DNA of 33,004 nt from Acidobacteriota bacterium (GTDB lineage Bacteria > Acidobacteriota > Vicinamibacteria > Marinacidobacterales > Marinacidobacteraceae): NCBI GenBank assembly GCA_022826195.1, contig JAJDVI010000011.1, positions 1-33,004 of the forward strand, read 5' to 3'. The translations under genes and the position numbers were made by a program. Position 1 is the stretch's first letter. Each line of letters starts with the position of its first letter. Shown piece by piece: positions 7,584 through 16,013 of this stretch. The notes beneath the pieces were generated by a model. That model saw only the letters and a program-made list of their open reading frames with translations. It ran no database searches and was not told the origin of the DNA.

Positions 7584-9110
7584 ATGCTCGACGCACTCTC
7601 CGACCTGCTGCGCCGGATGCCCCCGATCTTCGACACGACGGTGGGTCACCTGGTGATCGCGCTGGGCGTCCTGGTGGCCGCCTTCGGTTTCGCGCTGGTG
7701 GTGGTCATCCTGCTCCGCCGGGCCCTCTTCCGCCTGGGTCTGCGGGAGCGGATCGCGTCCCGGGTCGCCGGCGGCGTGCGGCTGGCGCTCGGCCCCGAAC
7801 GGGCCTCCCAGCAGGACGTCGACGCGATCGCCGGCCGCATCGTCTTCTGGGGGCTCCTGATCCTGGTGGTGGCGGGAGTCGCGTCGGTCGTGGACCTCTC
7901 CGCGGTCGGAGGCATCGGCGGGACGCTGCTGGGCCGGATCATGGGGATGGTCGCCCAGTTGGGGCGGGCGCTCGTGCTGCTCCTCGCGGCCTGGTTCCTG
8001 GCCGCGGTGCTCCGCCGCGCGGTGCGCGTGGCCCTCGAAGCGGCCGGCGTGGACGAGCGGCTCGACCGGGGGACCGAGCGTCCGCCGGGCCGGATCTCGC
8101 ACGCGGTGCCCGAGATCGTCTACTGGGTCGTCCTCCTCCTGTTCCTGCCGCCGATCCTGGCGGCGCTCGACCTCGAGGGGGTGCTGCTGCCGATCGAGAC
8201 GGTCGTGAACCAGGTCATCACCTTCCTGCCGAACGTGCTCGGCGCCATCATCATCTTCCTGGTCGGGTGGTTCATCGCCCGGATCGCGAAGGCGGTGGTG
8301 ACGAACCTGCTCGCCGCGGTGGGGCTCGACACGGCGGCGGAACGGCTCGGGCTCCGGCGGATCCTGGGTTCGCGGACTCCGTCGGCGCTGCTCGGCGGGA
8401 TCACCTACCTGCTGGTGCTCTTCCCGGTGATCCTGACCGGGCTCGACCGGTTGAGCCTCGACGTGATCACGCGGCCGGCGAGCGACATGCTCGGGCGGGT
8501 CTTCAGCGCGCTACCGCTCCTGCTGGTCGCGGTGGCGCTCCTGCTCACCGCCTACGTGGTGGGCCGCGTCATCGCCAACCTGACCCGTGACCTCCTGCGG
8601 CAGGCCGGCTTCGACCACGTCCTGACCCGGATCGGGCTGACCAGCACCGCGACGGCCGACGACCACACCGCCTCGAACGTCGTACGGGTGGTGGTGCTGG
8701 CGCTCATCATGCTGTTCGCGAGCATCGAGGCGGCGAGCCTGGTGGGCTTCGACAACGCCGCGGGGCTCCTCACCCGGCTCCTCCAGTTCACCGGCCAGTT
8801 CCTGCTGGGAGTCGTGTTCCTGGGCTTCGGGGTGTTCCTCGCGAACCTGTCGGCGCGCGCCATCAGCGCCAGCCGGGTCCCGCAGGCGCGGCTGCTCGCG
8901 CTGGCGGCTCGCGTGGGCATCCTGCTGTTTACCACCGCGGTGGGGCTCCGCCAGATGGGCATCGCCAACGAGATCATCGAGCTGGCCTTCGGCATCGTGC
9001 TGGGCGCGGTGGCGGTGGCGTTCGCGGTCGCCTTCGGCCTCGGCGGCCGGGACGCCGCGGCTCGGCAGATCGAGCGCTGGCAGTCGCGGATTTCGGACGA
9101 GGATCGGTAG
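7584..9110 (+). CDS. multi-pass membrane protein with conserved TM-helix repeats (CmpX/mechanosensitive channel-like)
   Basis: 508 residues with about nine hydrophobic segments. Three copies of the 'conserved TM helix' repeat are visible, the clearest being FLPNVLGAIIIFLVGWFIAR near 215-235; the others start near MLGRVFSALPLLL and LLQFTGQFLLG. The C-terminus ends with FGLGGRDAAARQIERW, as in CmpX-like proteins. No MscS beta domain follows the membrane part, so calling it a mechanosensitive channel rests on family association only. It has no Shine-Dalgarno site and may be leaderless. The beta-oxidation fusion gene follows after six bases and is probably co-transcribed. Confidence 0.82.
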   Translation: MLDALSDLLRRMPPIFDTTVGHLVIALGVLVAAFGFALVVVILLRRALFRLGLRERIASRVAGGVRLALGPERASQQDVDAIAGRIVFWGLLILVVAGVASVVDLSAVGGIGGTLLGRIMGMVAQLGRALVLLLAAWFLAAVLRRAVRVALEAAGVDERLDRGTERPPGRISHAVPEIVYWVVLLLFLPPILAALDLEGVLLPIETVVNQVITFLPNVLGAIIIFLVGWFIARIAKAVVTNLLAAVGLDTAAERLGLRRILGSRTPSALLGGITYLLVLFPVILTGLDRLSLDVITRPASDMLGRVFSALPLLLVAVALLLTAYVVGRVIANLTRDLLRQAGFDHVLTRIGLTSTATADDHTASNVVRVVVLALIMLFASIEAASLVGFDNAAGLLTRLLQFTGQFLLGVVFLGFGVFLANLSARAISASRVPQARLLALAARVGILLFTTAVGLRQMGIANEIIELAFGIVLGAVAVAFAVAFGLGGRDAAARQIERWQSRISDEDR

Positions 9111-9116
9111 GGGCCG

Positions 9117-11177
9117 GTGGACAGTCAGCCAGGGAGCTTTTCCTGGCGCGGCCGGGTCATCCGCCGCGCCGCCGTCATCGGCTCGGGTCAGATCGGACCC
9201 GACATCGCCCTGCACCTGGTCAAGACGCTTTCCCCCCACGGGGTGGAGACGGTGGTGCTCGACATCGCGGAAGCCGCGCTCGAGGCCGGCCGCCGGAAAA
9301 TGTTCGGCAAGATCGAGAAGGGTCAGCAGACCGGCGCGTTCCGCGACGCCCAGGCCGAGCGGATGCGCGGCTCCGTCGAGTTCACGAGCGACTACGGCCG
9401 GCTCGGCGGGGTGGACCTGGTCATCGAGGCGGCGTCCGAGGACCTCGCGATCAAGCGGCGCATCTTCGCCTCGGTCGAGGAGCTCGCCGGCCCCGAGGCG
9501 GTGCTGCTCTCGAACTCGTCCCACATCGAGCCGTCCCGCATCTTCTCCGAGCTGGCCGAACCGGGCCGCGCGGCGGTGGCCCACTACTTCTTCCCGGCGG
9601 AGCGCAACCCGGTCGTGGAGATCGTCGCCGCCGACCCCGCCCGCGGCCTCGTGCCGTGGCTGCTCGGCTTCTACGAGGAGATCGGCAAGGTGCCGGTGGC
9701 CGTCGAGAGCCGGTTCGGCCACGCCCTGAACCCCATCTTCGAGGGGATGTTCCTGGCCGCGGCGCTCGCGGTCGAGGAAGGGCTCGGGACCTCGAAAGAG
9801 GTGGACGACGTCGCCCGCCGGGCGCTCCGCCTCGGGATCGGGCCGTTCACCGCCATGAACCTGACCGGCGGCAACCCGATCACCTACGAGGGGTTTGCCG
9901 AGATGCACGAGCGTCTCCATCCCTGGTTCCGGGTCCCGCGGCTGCTCGAGGAGGCGGTGGCGGAGGAGGGGCCCACCGGCCGGGTGTGGGACGTGCCGGC
10001 GCGCGGCGAGGAAGTGGACGTCCCCGAGGGGCGCCGGGCGCGGATCGAGGAGCGGATCACCGCCGCGTATCTGGGACTCGCCGCCTGGACCGCCGCGGAC
10101 GGCGCGATCTCCGTGCCCGACCTGGACATGTCATGCCACCTGGCGCTCGCCGTCGTCCATCCCTTCGGCCTCATGCGGAGGCTGGGAGCCGGCCGGGTTT
10201 CGGACCTCCTCTCCGCCTACCGGGAGCGCGAGCCTGACTTCTTCGATCCCGCCGGGTTCGCCGGACAACTGCGCGAGTGGACGTCCCGCCCGGTCTCCCG
10301 GGTGGGCCGGCGCGACGTTCCGGCGGGGCCGGGCGCGGTGGCGGTGCTGACCATCCGCCGGCCGGAGGTGCTGGGCGCGCTCGACGAGGACGTCTTCCGG
10401 GAACTGGACGGCCACCTCGCCGACGTGACGGCGGACGACCGGATCCTCGGGATGGTGATCACCGGCTTCGGCGTGAAGGCGTTCGTTTCGGGCGCCGACG
10501 TGCGGACGCTGGCGCGGATCGGGGGTCCGGAGGACGGGGAGCGGCTGTCCCGCGCCTCGCACGAGGTGCTGAACCGGGTTGCAGGCTTCGGGAAGCCGGT
10601 GGTCTGCGCTCTGAACGGGATGGCCGTCGGCGGCGGGAACGAGCTGGCCATGGCTTGCCACGCCCGGGTCGGCCGGGAGGGACTGAAGGTGCTGGCGATG
10701 CAGCCGGAGCCGAACCTGGGCATCATCCCCGGCGCCGGGGGGACCCAGAGGCTTCCGCGCCTGATCGGGGTCGAAGCGGCCTGGGAGATTCTCCGGACCG
10801 GGCGTCCGGTCTCGGCGGCGGAGGCGCTCGAACTCGGGCTCGTCAGCGAACTCGTCCCGGGTGAGCGGCTCCGGGAGCGGGCGGTTCAGGTCGTCGCCGA
10901 AGCTGCGCGGGGGGAACGGATGCTGCCGGAGATGCCTACAGGGCCGATCCCCGCACCGGACGCGTGTCCGGAAGTGGACCTCGGCCATCTCTCCCGCGCC
11001 GTGGACGGGTTCCTCCAGCGGGCGGTCCGCGAGGGCGCCGCGATGGATCTCGCCGACGGACTGGAGCACGAGATACGGCTCTTCGGCGAGGGTTGCACGC
11101 TCGCGGACATGCGGATCGGGGTCCGCAACTTCATCGAGAACGGTCCGCGGGTCAAGGCCCCGTTCGTCCACCGCTAG
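9117..11177 (+). CDS. fused 3-hydroxyacyl-CoA dehydrogenase / enoyl-CoA hydratase
   Basis: 686 residues. The N-terminal half is an NAD-binding 3-hydroxyacyl-CoA dehydrogenase: Rossmann loop GSGQIG at 22-27, SNSSHIEPSRI, and HYFFPAERNPVVEIV. Its C-terminal dehydrogenase domain runs to about 390. A crotonase domain follows from about 405: SGADVRTLA oxyanion-hole loop, NGMAVGGGNELAMACH, and PEPNLGIIPGAGGTQRLPRL with both expected Glu positions. The order dehydrogenase then hydratase is the reverse of FadB and matches archaeal-type and some acidobacterial fusions. It should convert enoyl-CoA to 3-ketoacyl-CoA in fatty acid breakdown. The start is GTG six bases after the upstream stop. No thiolase or acyl-CoA dehydrogenase gene is nearby. 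Confidence 0.9.
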   Translation: MDSQPGSFSWRGRVIRRAAVIGSGQIGPDIALHLVKTLSPHGVETVVLDIAEAALEAGRRKMFGKIEKGQQTGAFRDAQAERMRGSVEFTSDYGRLGGVDLVIEAASEDLAIKRRIFASVEELAGPEAVLLSNSSHIEPSRIFSELAEPGRAAVAHYFFPAERNPVVEIVAADPARGLVPWLLGFYEEIGKVPVAVESRFGHALNPIFEGMFLAAALAVEEGLGTSKEVDDVARRALRLGIGPFTAMNLTGGNPITYEGFAEMHERLHPWFRVPRLLEEAVAEEGPTGRVWDVPARGEEVDVPEGRRARIEERITAAYLGLAAWTAADGAISVPDLDMSCHLALAVVHPFGLMRRLGAGRVSDLLSAYREREPDFFDPAGFAGQLREWTSRPVSRVGRRDVPAGPGAVAVLTIRRPEVLGALDEDVFRELDGHLADVTADDRILGMVITGFGVKAFVSGADVRTLARIGGPEDGERLSRASHEVLNRVAGFGKPVVCALNGMAVGGGNELAMACHARVGREGLKVLAMQPEPNLGIIPGAGGTQRLPRLIGVEAAWEILRTGRPVSAAEALELGLVSELVPGERLRERAVQVVAEAARGERMLPEMPTGPIPAPDACPEVDLGHLSRAVDGFLQRAVREGAAMDLADGLEHEIRLFGEGCTLADMRIGVRNFIENGPRVKAPFVHR

Positions 11178-11181
11178 GAGC

Positions 11182-11217
11182 GCCGGCCTCCGGCCGGCAT
11201 CGCGGCCAAAGGCCGCG
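11182..11217. terminator. twin hairpins between convergent genes
   Basis: GCCGGCC-TCC-GGCCGGC at 11182-11198 and CGCGGCC-AAA-GGCCGCG at 11201-11217 are two perfect seven-pair stems with three-base loops. They sit right after the fusion gene stop and before the Ldh_2 stop on the other strand. They may end transcription from both sides. Their architecture matches the hairpins at 1552-1587 and 32752-32885, so they could also be REP-like units. Confidence 0.5.
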
Positions 11218-11252
11218 AAACGCGCCCTCCGCCTGTTCCCGGCGGATCGCCG

Positions 11253-12176
11253 CTACTTTCCCAGGCCGTCCCAGATCTCGTTCATGCCGAGCTGGTAGGC
11301 GAGCTGGCGCAGCGAGTCCGTGGTCTTCAGGTCGAGGAGGATTCCCCGGGTGCGGCGCTGTTCCTCGATGGCAGCGGCCTCCTGCCCGGGATAGTCGATC
11401 CGGGCCCGCCGCAGATGGGAGAGCCGCTCCACCATCCGGTTCCGGAAGCCCGCCCAGGGAGCGAAGGCACGGACGCGGAAGGCGAGGAACAACTGTCCGG
11501 TCCCGCCGTGCACGGGTTCGGGGCGGGGCTCCGCGGTGAATTCCGCCGGGAGCGCGGCGCCTCCGAGACTGACCAGGAACTCGAGCGCCAGCGCGAGCGC
11601 CAGGTCCCGGTCGCCGCCGTCCGGGAAGCGGAGGTTCAGGACGAGCGGCGCCGCCGTTTCCGCGGTCGGCACCGCGATGCCGAGCGCCACCGGCTGGACC
11701 GCGGCGGGAGGGGCGCCGGCTTCGGGATGCTGCGGATCGCCGGCGATCGCGATACCCGCCATCTGGTGGGGGAGGGCAAGGGCCGCGGCGTATCCGGCCG
11801 AGCCCAGACGGTTGCCGCGGCGCACCGCGGTGCTGCCGACGCCATGCCGGTTCGCGCCGCCGATGGCCTCGGTCATGGCCCGGCGGCCGACCGCCGGCCC
11901 CGGTCCGTTGTCGCCGTCGAGCACCGCCGTCCCGCCCGAGGAGGCCACCAGCTTCATTTCCGGCGCGGTGTTCACGTGCCGGGTGGAGAGCTTCCGGGCC
12001 AGCTCGGGCAGCCAGGCCACCCCGTCGGCGTCGTCGCCCGCGAGACTGGCCGCGACCATCGCGTCCGCCGTCTGCGACGCCAGTTCCGGCGCCAGCCGGA
12101 CGCGCTTCAGCGCTTCCCGGACGAAGAAGTGGAGCTGCCCGTGCCGGACGCGCAGGGGGGCGCCTTCGCCGCTCAT
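11253..12176 (-). CDS. Ldh_2 (malate/L-lactate/sulfolactate dehydrogenase) family protein, probably not catalytic
   Basis: 307 residues with the layout of the Ldh_2/YiaK family. The N-terminal helix motif normally reads D-S-H-G-V; here it is DDADGVAWLPELARKL (49-64), so the catalytic His is replaced by D51. The second motif, normally N-H-F-G, is GNRLGSAGYAA with R123. The LGTNP-like segment and the following Asp (VLDM) are replaced by AVQPVALGIAVP and VLNL (N181). Overall fold motifs remain, and the frame is open and intact. It may be a pseudoenzyme or bind another ligand. The start codon overlaps the symporter stop by four bases, so it is the last gene of the ccmC operon. Confidence 0.75.
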   Translation of the reverse strand: MSGEGAPLRVRHGQLHFFVREALKRVRLAPELASQTADAMVAASLAGDDADGVAWLPELARKLSTRHVNTAPEMKLVASSGGTAVLDGDNGPGPAVGRRAMTEAIGGANRHGVGSTAVRRGNRLGSAGYAAALALPHQMAGIAIAGDPQHPEAGAPPAAVQPVALGIAVPTAETAAPLVLNLRFPDGGDRDLALALALEFLVSLGGAALPAEFTAEPRPEPVHGGTGQLFLAFRVRAFAPWAGFRNRMVERLSHLRRARIDYPGQEAAAIEEQRRTRGILLDLKTTDSLRQLAYQLGMNEIWDGLGK

Positions 12177-13474
12177 GAGAAGAGCTCCCGCAGCGTCCCG
12201 CTCCAGCCCCAGAAGAGCACCACCACGATGGCCGCCGGGATGACCCAGCGGATCCAGAACAGCCAGAGCCCGCCGAGCGGCTTCGCCGAGCCCCGGCTCG
12301 CCTCGGCGAGCGCCCGGCCCCGCGAGACGAACCACCCGAGGCCGATCAGGGTGAGCGCCGAGCCGATGGGCTGCATGGTGGAACCCCAGATGAGGTCGCT
12401 CCAGCCCAGGTAGTCCGCGCTCACCATGGAGGGGAGCGCGACCGGGATCTGGAGAGCCACCGCCGCCCCGACCACCGTTCGGCGGCTCCAGCCGGTCCAC
12501 GGGACCGCCGAGTTGACGATGACTTCGAGCGCGGCGAGGGCCGACAGGAAGGCGGCCAGGAAGAGGGCGAGGAAGAAGACCGGGCCGAAGAACTCGCCGC
12601 CGGGCATGGCGGCGAAGACGCGGGGCAGGGTGAAGAAGACGAGCGGCGGACCCGAAGCCGGTTCGATTCCGAGGGCGAATGCGGCCGGCAGCACTGCGAG
12701 CCCGCCCAGGATGGCGGCGCCCGAATCCCCGAAGATCGTCGTGCCCGACAACCGGCGCAGGTTGGCGTTCGAGGGCAGGTAGCTGCCGTAGGCGAGGAAG
12801 AAGGTGCCGCCGAGCGAGAGGCTGAAGAACGCCTGGCCGAGGGCCGCCAGGAACGTCTCGGCGCTCACGTTCCCGAGATCGGGCCAGAGCAGGTAGCGGA
12901 CTCCCTCGGAGGCGCCCGGCAGCGTGACCGAGCGGACCGCGACGATGACCAGGCCGATCGCGACGAGCGGCATCGCGATCCGTGACAGGCGCTCGACGCC
13001 CCGCTGCACGCCGAATGCGGCCACCAGGCCCATCGCCCCGAACACGAGCACCGTGAGGCTGAGATTCAGCCCCGTCACGCCGCCGAAGTTCCGGGCGTAG
13101 AACGCCTCGGGCTCTACCACCACGCCGCCAAGCGCGGCGTAGAAGAGGACCTGGGCAACTACCACCGTGTAGTAGGAGCAGGCCATGAACACCGTCAGGA
13201 AGAGCAGGCCGCCGATGAAGCGGCCGCCGGGCATTCCGATGCCGGTGAAGGCGCCGCCGGGGCCCGCGCGGGTCAACCGGCCGAGGCTCCACTCGGCGAT
13301 CAGCGCCGGGGCCCCGAGGAGCAGGACGAAGGCCACGTAGATGGCAACGAAGGCCCCGCCCCCGTATTGGCCCGCCATGTAGGGGAACCGCCAGACGTTC
13401 GCGAGACCCACGGCGACGCCGATGAGTGTCATCGCGGTCCCGAAGCGGGTCCCGAAGCGCTCGCCGACGCTCAT
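12173..13474 (-). CDS. neurotransmitter:sodium symporter (SNF) family transporter
   Basis: 433 residues, about 11 hydrophobic segments. The first membrane helix carries the family signature: GVAVGLANVWRFPYM at 19-33, then GQYGGGAF. It should import an amino acid or related amine with sodium across the inner membrane. The length is near that of small bacterial members such as MhsT. It lies between the SDR gene (10 bases away) and the Ldh_2 gene (four-base overlap) in one operon. The substrate is not predictable, and nothing in the neighbours specifies it. Confidence 0.92.
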   Translation of the reverse strand: MSVGERFGTRFGTAMTLIGVAVGLANVWRFPYMAGQYGGGAFVAIYVAFVLLLGAPALIAEWSLGRLTRAGPGGAFTGIGMPGGRFIGGLLFLTVFMACSYYTVVVAQVLFYAALGGVVVEPEAFYARNFGGVTGLNLSLTVLVFGAMGLVAAFGVQRGVERLSRIAMPLVAIGLVIVAVRSVTLPGASEGVRYLLWPDLGNVSAETFLAALGQAFFSLSLGGTFFLAYGSYLPSNANLRRLSGTTIFGDSGAAILGGLAVLPAAFALGIEPASGPPLVFFTLPRVFAAMPGGEFFGPVFFLALFLAAFLSALAALEVIVNSAVPWTGWSRRTVVGAAVALQIPVALPSMVSADYLGWSDLIWGSTMQPIGSALTLIGLGWFVSRGRALAEASRGSAKPLGGLWLFWIRWVIPAAIVVVLFWGWSGTLRELFS

Positions 13475-13484
13475 CTGGCTGGGA

Positions 13485-14210
13485 CTACGACCGGCAGTAG
13501 TCGCGGGCGTTCAGCGCCTGACCCGTGACTTCCGCCGATTCCCGGGAGGCGAGGTGGACGAAGACCTCGGCGATGTCCTCCGGGGTCGGCAGCGTGAGGG
13601 GATCCTCCGCCGGATAGGCGGCGGCCCGCATCGGGGTGCGGGTCGCTCCCGGATTGACGCTGTTCACCCGGACGCCCGTGTTCTGTAGCTCGGCGGCGAG
13701 CGTCTGGGTGAACCCCTCGAGGCCGAACTTGGACACCGCGTAGGGCCCCCAGTTGGGTTTCCCGATGCGGCCCACCGTCGAACTGACGTTGATGATGGAG
13801 GCGGTTTCCCGCTCGAGGAAGGCCGGAAGGAGCGGCTTCGTGACGTAGAGGAGGCTCGCGGTGTTGATCCGCAGCGTCTCCGCCCAGACCTCCGGATCCT
13901 GCTCGATGATGGGCGCCCGCACCCCCAGGACGGAGGCGTTGTTGACCAGCACCGAGAGGTCGGGGAAACGGGCGAGCGCGGCGCGCGTCATGGCTGCCGC
14001 GGAGTCCGGGTCTCCCACGTCCGAGGCGGTGTAGCCGGTCCGTCCCGGATGCGCGGCTTCGAGTTCGCCGGCGGTCTCGCGGAGGCGGTCCTCGCCGCGG
14101 GCGGTCAGGAACACCCGTGCTCCCTCGCGGAGGAAGACGCGGGCGAGGCCGCGGCCGATCCCCGAGGAGGCGCCGGTGATCAGCGCCGCGACGCCTTCGA
14201 GCCGCCTCAT
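13485..14210 (-). CDS. short-chain dehydrogenase/reductase (SDR)
   Basis: 241 residues, a classical SDR. TGASSGIG at 12-19 binds NAD(P). NNAS is at 90-93. Catalytic Ser is at 143/144 (NVSS), with Y157 and K161 in PYAVSKFG. The C-terminal NPGATRTPM loop is also typical. Arg residues after the first strand (TARGEDRLRET) suggest NADP preference, which is inference only. Its ATG overlaps the ccmD-like stop by four bases, so it is translationally coupled to cytochrome c maturation genes, an unusual partner. The substrate is unknown. Confidence 0.92.
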   Translation of the reverse strand: MRRLEGVAALITGASSGIGRGLARVFLREGARVFLTARGEDRLRETAGELEAAHPGRTGYTASDVGDPDSAAAMTRAALARFPDLSVLVNNASVLGVRAPIIEQDPEVWAETLRINTASLLYVTKPLLPAFLERETASIINVSSTVGRIGKPNWGPYAVSKFGLEGFTQTLAAELQNTGVRVNSVNPGATRTPMRAAAYPAEDPLTLPTPEDIAEVFVHLASRESAEVTGQALNARDYCRS

Positions 14211-14350
14211 GGGTCCTGTGTCCGGGCCTCGTCGGCCGCCAGGCGCGCGCGTTCGCGGTGGAGCCTGCGTTCGAGCAGCCCGAGCCGGACCACATACGCG
14301 CCGAGCAGCACGAAGAAAGCGGTGTAGCCGGCGGACAGCCAGTCGTTCAT
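14207..14350 (-). CDS. ccmD: CcmD-like small membrane protein
   Basis: 47 residues, MNDWLSAGYTAFFVLLGAYV being the start. One membrane helix (about 9-25) is followed by a charged, Arg/Glu-rich cytoplasmic tail, the usual build of CcmD. The ATG overlaps the ccmC stop (ATGA at 14347-14350) and its stop overlaps the SDR start (ATGA at 14207-14210), so it is coupled on both sides. CcmD helps the CcmABC transporter release holo-CcmE during cytochrome c maturation. The assignment rests on size, topology and position after ccmC, since CcmD proteins share little sequence. Confidence 0.8.
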   Translation of the reverse strand: MNDWLSAGYTAFFVLLGAYVVRLGLLERRLHRERARLAADEARTQDP

Positions 14351-15081
14351 GGCGCCTCCGCGAGCCGCCGGTGGCGAAGCGCCTCGAGCGTGCGCGTTTC
14401 CCGCTCCAGTTCCGTCCGCCAGCGGAAGAGCCAGATGAAGAGGAAGGTGAAGGCGGCCAGGCAGATGAGCAGCGCGACCCACATGTCGGGGTGCAGCCCC
14501 GAGTCCGGCCCGCCCATGATCACCGGCGCCGGGTGCTGGGTGCGCCACCAGCGGATCGAGAAATAGACGATGGGGACGTCGGCGCCCCCCAGGATGCCGA
14601 GCACCGCCGCCAGGTTGGCCCGCCGGGTGGGGTCGTCCACGTAGCCTCGCAGCAGGAGATAGCCGACGTAGATCAGCCAGAGGACGAACGCCGTGGTCAG
14701 TCGGGCGTCCCAGGTCCACCAGATCCCCCAGGCCGGCTTGGCCCAGATGATTCCCATCGCGAGTCCGGTCGTGGCGAAGAGCGTGCCGATCTCGGCAGCC
14801 GCGAGCGCCGCCATGTCGTAACGCGGATCGCGGGTGCGGAGCCAGGCGACGCTCGCCCCGGCGACGAGCAGAAAGGCGGCGAAGGCGAGCCACCACGATG
14901 CGATATGGAAGTAGAAGAGCCGCTGGAGGTCGCCCATCGTGAGCTCGGTGGGCGCGTAGAAGAAGACCGCCCACAGGGACACCACGAGTCCCAGGGCGGC
15001 CGGGATCGCCCATCGGCCGCCACGCTGTGGCGCGCCGCCGCTCCTGACTCCCGGGCGGTTGCCGGGTGTTTCGCTGCTCAT
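14347..15081 (-). CDS. ccmC: cytochrome c biogenesis protein CcmC (heme transfer)
   Basis: 244 residues, six membrane helices. The tryptophan-rich WWD motif WAKPAWGIWWTWDARLT is at 113-129. Conserved heme-ligand histidines are H59 (FYFHIASWW) and H183 (TQHP). CcmC loads heme onto CcmE in System I cytochrome c maturation. The ATG at 15081 was chosen because it starts the CcmC-like sequence after a short Gly/Arg-rich leader; a reading from 15174 would run into the divergent promoter region. It heads an operon with ccmD, SDR, symporter and Ldh_2 genes. The other ccm genes (A, B, E, F, G, H) are not in the window. Confidence 0.93.
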   Translation of the reverse strand: MSSETPGNRPGVRSGGAPQRGGRWAIPAALGLVVSLWAVFFYAPTELTMGDLQRLFYFHIASWWLAFAAFLLVAGASVAWLRTRDPRYDMAALAAAEIGTLFATTGLAMGIIWAKPAWGIWWTWDARLTTAFVLWLIYVGYLLLRGYVDDPTRRANLAAVLGILGGADVPIVYFSIRWWRTQHPAPVIMGGPDSGLHPDMWVALLICLAAFTFLFIWLFRWRTELERETRTLEALRHRRLAEAP

Positions 15082-15125
15082 TCTTTCGGTTTCTTTCGGT
15101 CGGAATTGGCTCGATCGGTCAGGAC

Positions 15126-15131
15126 TATACT
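15126..15131 (+). promoter_or_regulatory. TATACT box six bases before the ATG (leaderless promoter candidate)
   Basis: TATACT, then six bases, then the ATG at 15138. No Shine-Dalgarno sequence lies between, so the transcript probably starts at the start codon. No good -35 box is visible. The 56-base divergent region to ccmC (15082-15137) must also hold the ccmC promoter. Confidence 0.6.
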
Positions 15132-15137
15132 CGGCGA

Positions 15138-15977
15138 ATGCGTTCGTTTCCGCCCATTCCGCGCTCGCTTCCACTGCTTCTGGCCGCCGTTTTCCTGACC
15201 GCCGGGTCGGCTTACGCCCAGCAGCTCCCCGGCTCCGCCGACACCGCCCGGGACCGGCTGAACAACTCGCCGCGGCACGGCGAGTGGGTCTCGGTGCCGG
15301 CGCCGGGCGGCGACGCCGTCGAGTCCTGGATCGTCTATCCCGAACGGTCGGATACCGCGCCGGTGGTGGTGGTCATTCACGAGATCTTCGGGCTCACCGA
15401 CTGGATCCGGGGGGTGGCGGACGAAATGGCTTCCCAGGGCTTCATCGCGATCGCGCCCGACCTGTTGACCGGCAAGGGGCCCGGCGGGGGGCGGACCGAT
15501 TCGGTGGACAACGACGGGGCGCGGGCGCTGATCCGGGAACTCGACCGCGACGAGGTGCACACCCGGCTCAAGGCGGTGGCGGACTGGGCCACGGCGCTTC
15601 CCGCCGCCCGCGATTCCTACGGGGTGGTCGGCTTCTGCTGGGGCGGGCGCACGAGCTTCACCTTCGCCACCCACGATCCGGAGCTCGGCGCCGCGGTCGT
15701 CTACTACGGGACCTCACCCGACAGCGAGGCGCTCGCCGCGGTCGAGGCTCCGGTCCTCGGCCTCTACGGCGAGGACGACGCGCGGGTGAACGAGACGATT
15801 CCGCCGGCGCAGGAGCGGATGGAGGAACTCGGCAAGTACTTCCAGGTGGAGATCTTCGGCGGCGCCGGGCACGGGTTCCTGCGCGCCCAGGACGGCCGCG
15901 AGGGGCGGAATCTGGCGGCGTCCTCGCAGGCCTGGCCGATGACGGTCCGCTTCTTCCGGGAACATCTCGGTTCCTGA
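15138..15977 (+). CDS. secreted dienelactone hydrolase-family protein
   Basis: 279 residues. A signal peptide ends near SAYA-QQ (residues 1-27). The alpha/beta hydrolase body shows HEIFG (E82), nucleophile C167 in GFCWGG, an acid at D213/D214 in YGEDD, and H245 in GGAGHGF, the Cys-Asp-His triad of dienelactone hydrolases. The true substrate is likely another ester or lactone, since periplasmic members are functionally diverse. The ATG at 15138 is favoured over an upstream in-frame start because the signal peptide begins there and a TATACT box sits six bases before it. It is divergent from ccmC. Confidence 0.88.
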   Translation: MRSFPPIPRSLPLLLAAVFLTAGSAYAQQLPGSADTARDRLNNSPRHGEWVSVPAPGGDAVESWIVYPERSDTAPVVVVIHEIFGLTDWIRGVADEMASQGFIAIAPDLLTGKGPGGGRTDSVDNDGARALIRELDRDEVHTRLKAVADWATALPAARDSYGVVGFCWGGRTSFTFATHDPELGAAVVYYGTSPDSEALAAVEAPVLGLYGEDDARVNETIPPAQERMEELGKYFQVEIFGGAGHGFLRAQDGREGRNLAASSQAWPMTVRFFREHLGS

Positions 15978-16013
15978 ACGCCGAATTCCGCACCCCGCCA
16001 CAAGGAGGTACCC

